Of a stretch of 64,000 bases of DNA, positions 63,450-64,000 are shown one piece after another. The DNA is from an archaeon (lineage in GTDB: Archaea; Thermoplasmatota; Thermoplasmata; Methanomassiliicoccales; Methanomethylophilaceae). The notes below the pieces were generated by a model. The model had not been told where the DNA came from. It did not search any database and saw only the letters and a program-made list of their open reading frames with translations. The translations under genes were made by a program, and so were the position numbers. The stretch spans positions 1-64,000 of the forward strand of contig JAKSHS010000002.1 of NCBI GenBank assembly GCA_024399275.1. Direction: 5' to 3'. Position 1 is the first letter of the stretch. Each line of letters opens with the position of its first letter.

Positions 63450-63644
63450 ATTATTTTCGTCAGTAGTGTTACTACACATTGTGAGAGGAGTGCGATGTTT
63501 TGTGGATGAATTGTCTGTCTAGATGACAGTCTAAGTCAGCCGTCTTTTAGTCGGTTCGGTTGCTTTTCTACTATGTCTGACGCCAAAGCGGAGATTCGTG
63601 TGATGCTAAATGTGACTATAGGGGAGTTCAAAATTGGGCTTGCC

Positions 63645-64000
63645 TCACAGAATTGTTTTCAAGTAGTCACGAGACTTAACTCCGCTAAGTATCGACTTGG
63701 ATTCGATTATATAATTCTCTTCGTAGAATTTTAATTTAGAGAGAATCTTCTTAAAATTAATGTTGCCATCTCCAAGAGTGAGATGTTCATCCTTTTCTCC
63801 ATTATTATCGTGAATATGAATGTTAACTAATCTATCTTTAAGATCCGTTATTAATGATTCTGTCTGATTTGTTGTATTTGCATGACCGATATCTAAACAG
63901 AATGCAAGATTTGTACCATCGAGAAGGTCGATTATTTCTTCGGAGGTTTGTCCCAAAAAGAATGGGAAGGAAGACATATTTTCTACTGCAACAGTTGCTC
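63645..64000 (-). CDS. C-terminal part of a sugar phosphate isomerase/AP endonuclease family 2 TIM-barrel protein
   Basis: The reading frame stays open to the right edge, so the N-terminus lies outside the window. The visible roughly 118 residues contain metal-ligand motifs of the xylose-isomerase-like TIM barrel: 'VAVENMSSFPF' (Glu), 'FCLDIGHAN' (Asp and His), 'NIHIHDNNGEKDEHLTLGDGNI', split, and 'YIIESKS' (Glu). It could be a sugar isomerase/epimerase or endonuclease IV-like. The internal ATG at 63977 is not the true start. Confidence 0.85.
   Translation of the reverse strand, partial: ATVAVENMSSFPFFLGQTSEEIIDLLDGTNLAFCLDIGHANTTNQTESLITDLKDRLVNIHIHDNNGEKDEHLTLGDGNINFKKILSKLKFYEENYIIESKSILSGVKSRDYLKTIL

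Noticed and set aside
1-64000. CRISPR arrays, rRNA genes, prophage or toxin-antitoxin modules
   Set aside because: No regularly spaced repeats, rRNA segments, phage structural genes or toxin-antitoxin pairs were seen.

Overview
The window is archaeal. It carries eukaryote-like information-processing genes (RpoF, Spt5, SecE, TFB, PriL, family B DNA polymerase, Pelota, ABCE1, Rio1, Pus10, Gar1, eL15, eL21, eL40, eS1), a bulge-helix-bulge-type tRNA intron and a VAT/Cdc48 ATPase. It also carries methanogen genes (heterodisulfide reductase HdrC and HdrB, a Ni-hydrogenase maturation protease, HypA, HypD). The combination, with a two-repeat EndA, VAT-type Cdc48, FolC and low G+C (high 30s percent by eye), suggests a methanogen of the Thermoplasmata, most likely Methanomassiliicoccales. 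That placement is an inference; no 16S rRNA or mcr gene is present.

Layout. 0-2 kb: start of a gene running off the left edge, an IS4-type transposase homologue whose catalytic residues look eroded, and an intron-containing tRNA-Met. 2-7.4 kb: eS1, the hdrC-hdrB operon with a strong terminator, a ModE/LysR-like regulator, a hydrogenase protease and an M16 peptidase. 7.7-14.5 kb: pyruvoyl arginine decarboxylase, two membrane proteins (one an M50 protease), an asparagine-synthase-like enzyme, folC, nth, hypA and hypD. 14.5-21 kb: ogt, a NifX-like protein, pelota and carAB. CarA has lost its glutaminase triad. 21-22.3 kb: a gene-poor gap. 22.3-25 kb: a P3-type Mg2+ ATPase.

25.3-28.6 kb is the accessory locus of most interest. 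A DUF5685 protein is divergently transcribed from an 86-residue, eight-cysteine peptide gene with unusually high G+C. This is followed by a radical SAM/SPASM enzyme and an orphan 199-residue protein. It looks like an undescribed RiPP-type (ribosomally made, post-translationally modified peptide) cassette.

28.6-38.4 kb: ABCE1, topoisomerase I, enolase with a pseudo-receiver/DUF835 protein, the small eL40 gene, tRNA-Leu, a ThiI relative without a PP-loop and eL15. 38.5-47.2 kb: polB with a YchF-type GTPase, and a long minus-strand translation operon (aIF1A, rio1, KH protein, pus10, eL21, rpoF, DUF655, ksgA). 47.4-50.9 kb: priL, AK6-type kinase, phosphopantothenate synthetase and a SPOUT/TrmJ-type methyltransferase. 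51-54.8 kb: rpl12, rpl10, rpl1, rpl11, spt5 and secE, all on the minus strand in two transcription units with conspicuous hairpins between them. 55-64 kb: UPF0147, guaAb, purE, gar1-tfb, endA, cdc48, an archaeal HTH regulator and the end of a TIM-barrel gene running off the right edge.

Most genes are ordinary housekeeping. The unusual points are the candidate peptide-modification cassette, the ammonia-only carbamoyl-phosphate synthetase, several conserved-fold proteins that have lost their catalytic residues (CarA, ThiI-like, receiver, transposase), an Spt5 with an extra N-terminal domain, and perfect DNA repeats within or between paralogous coding segments.
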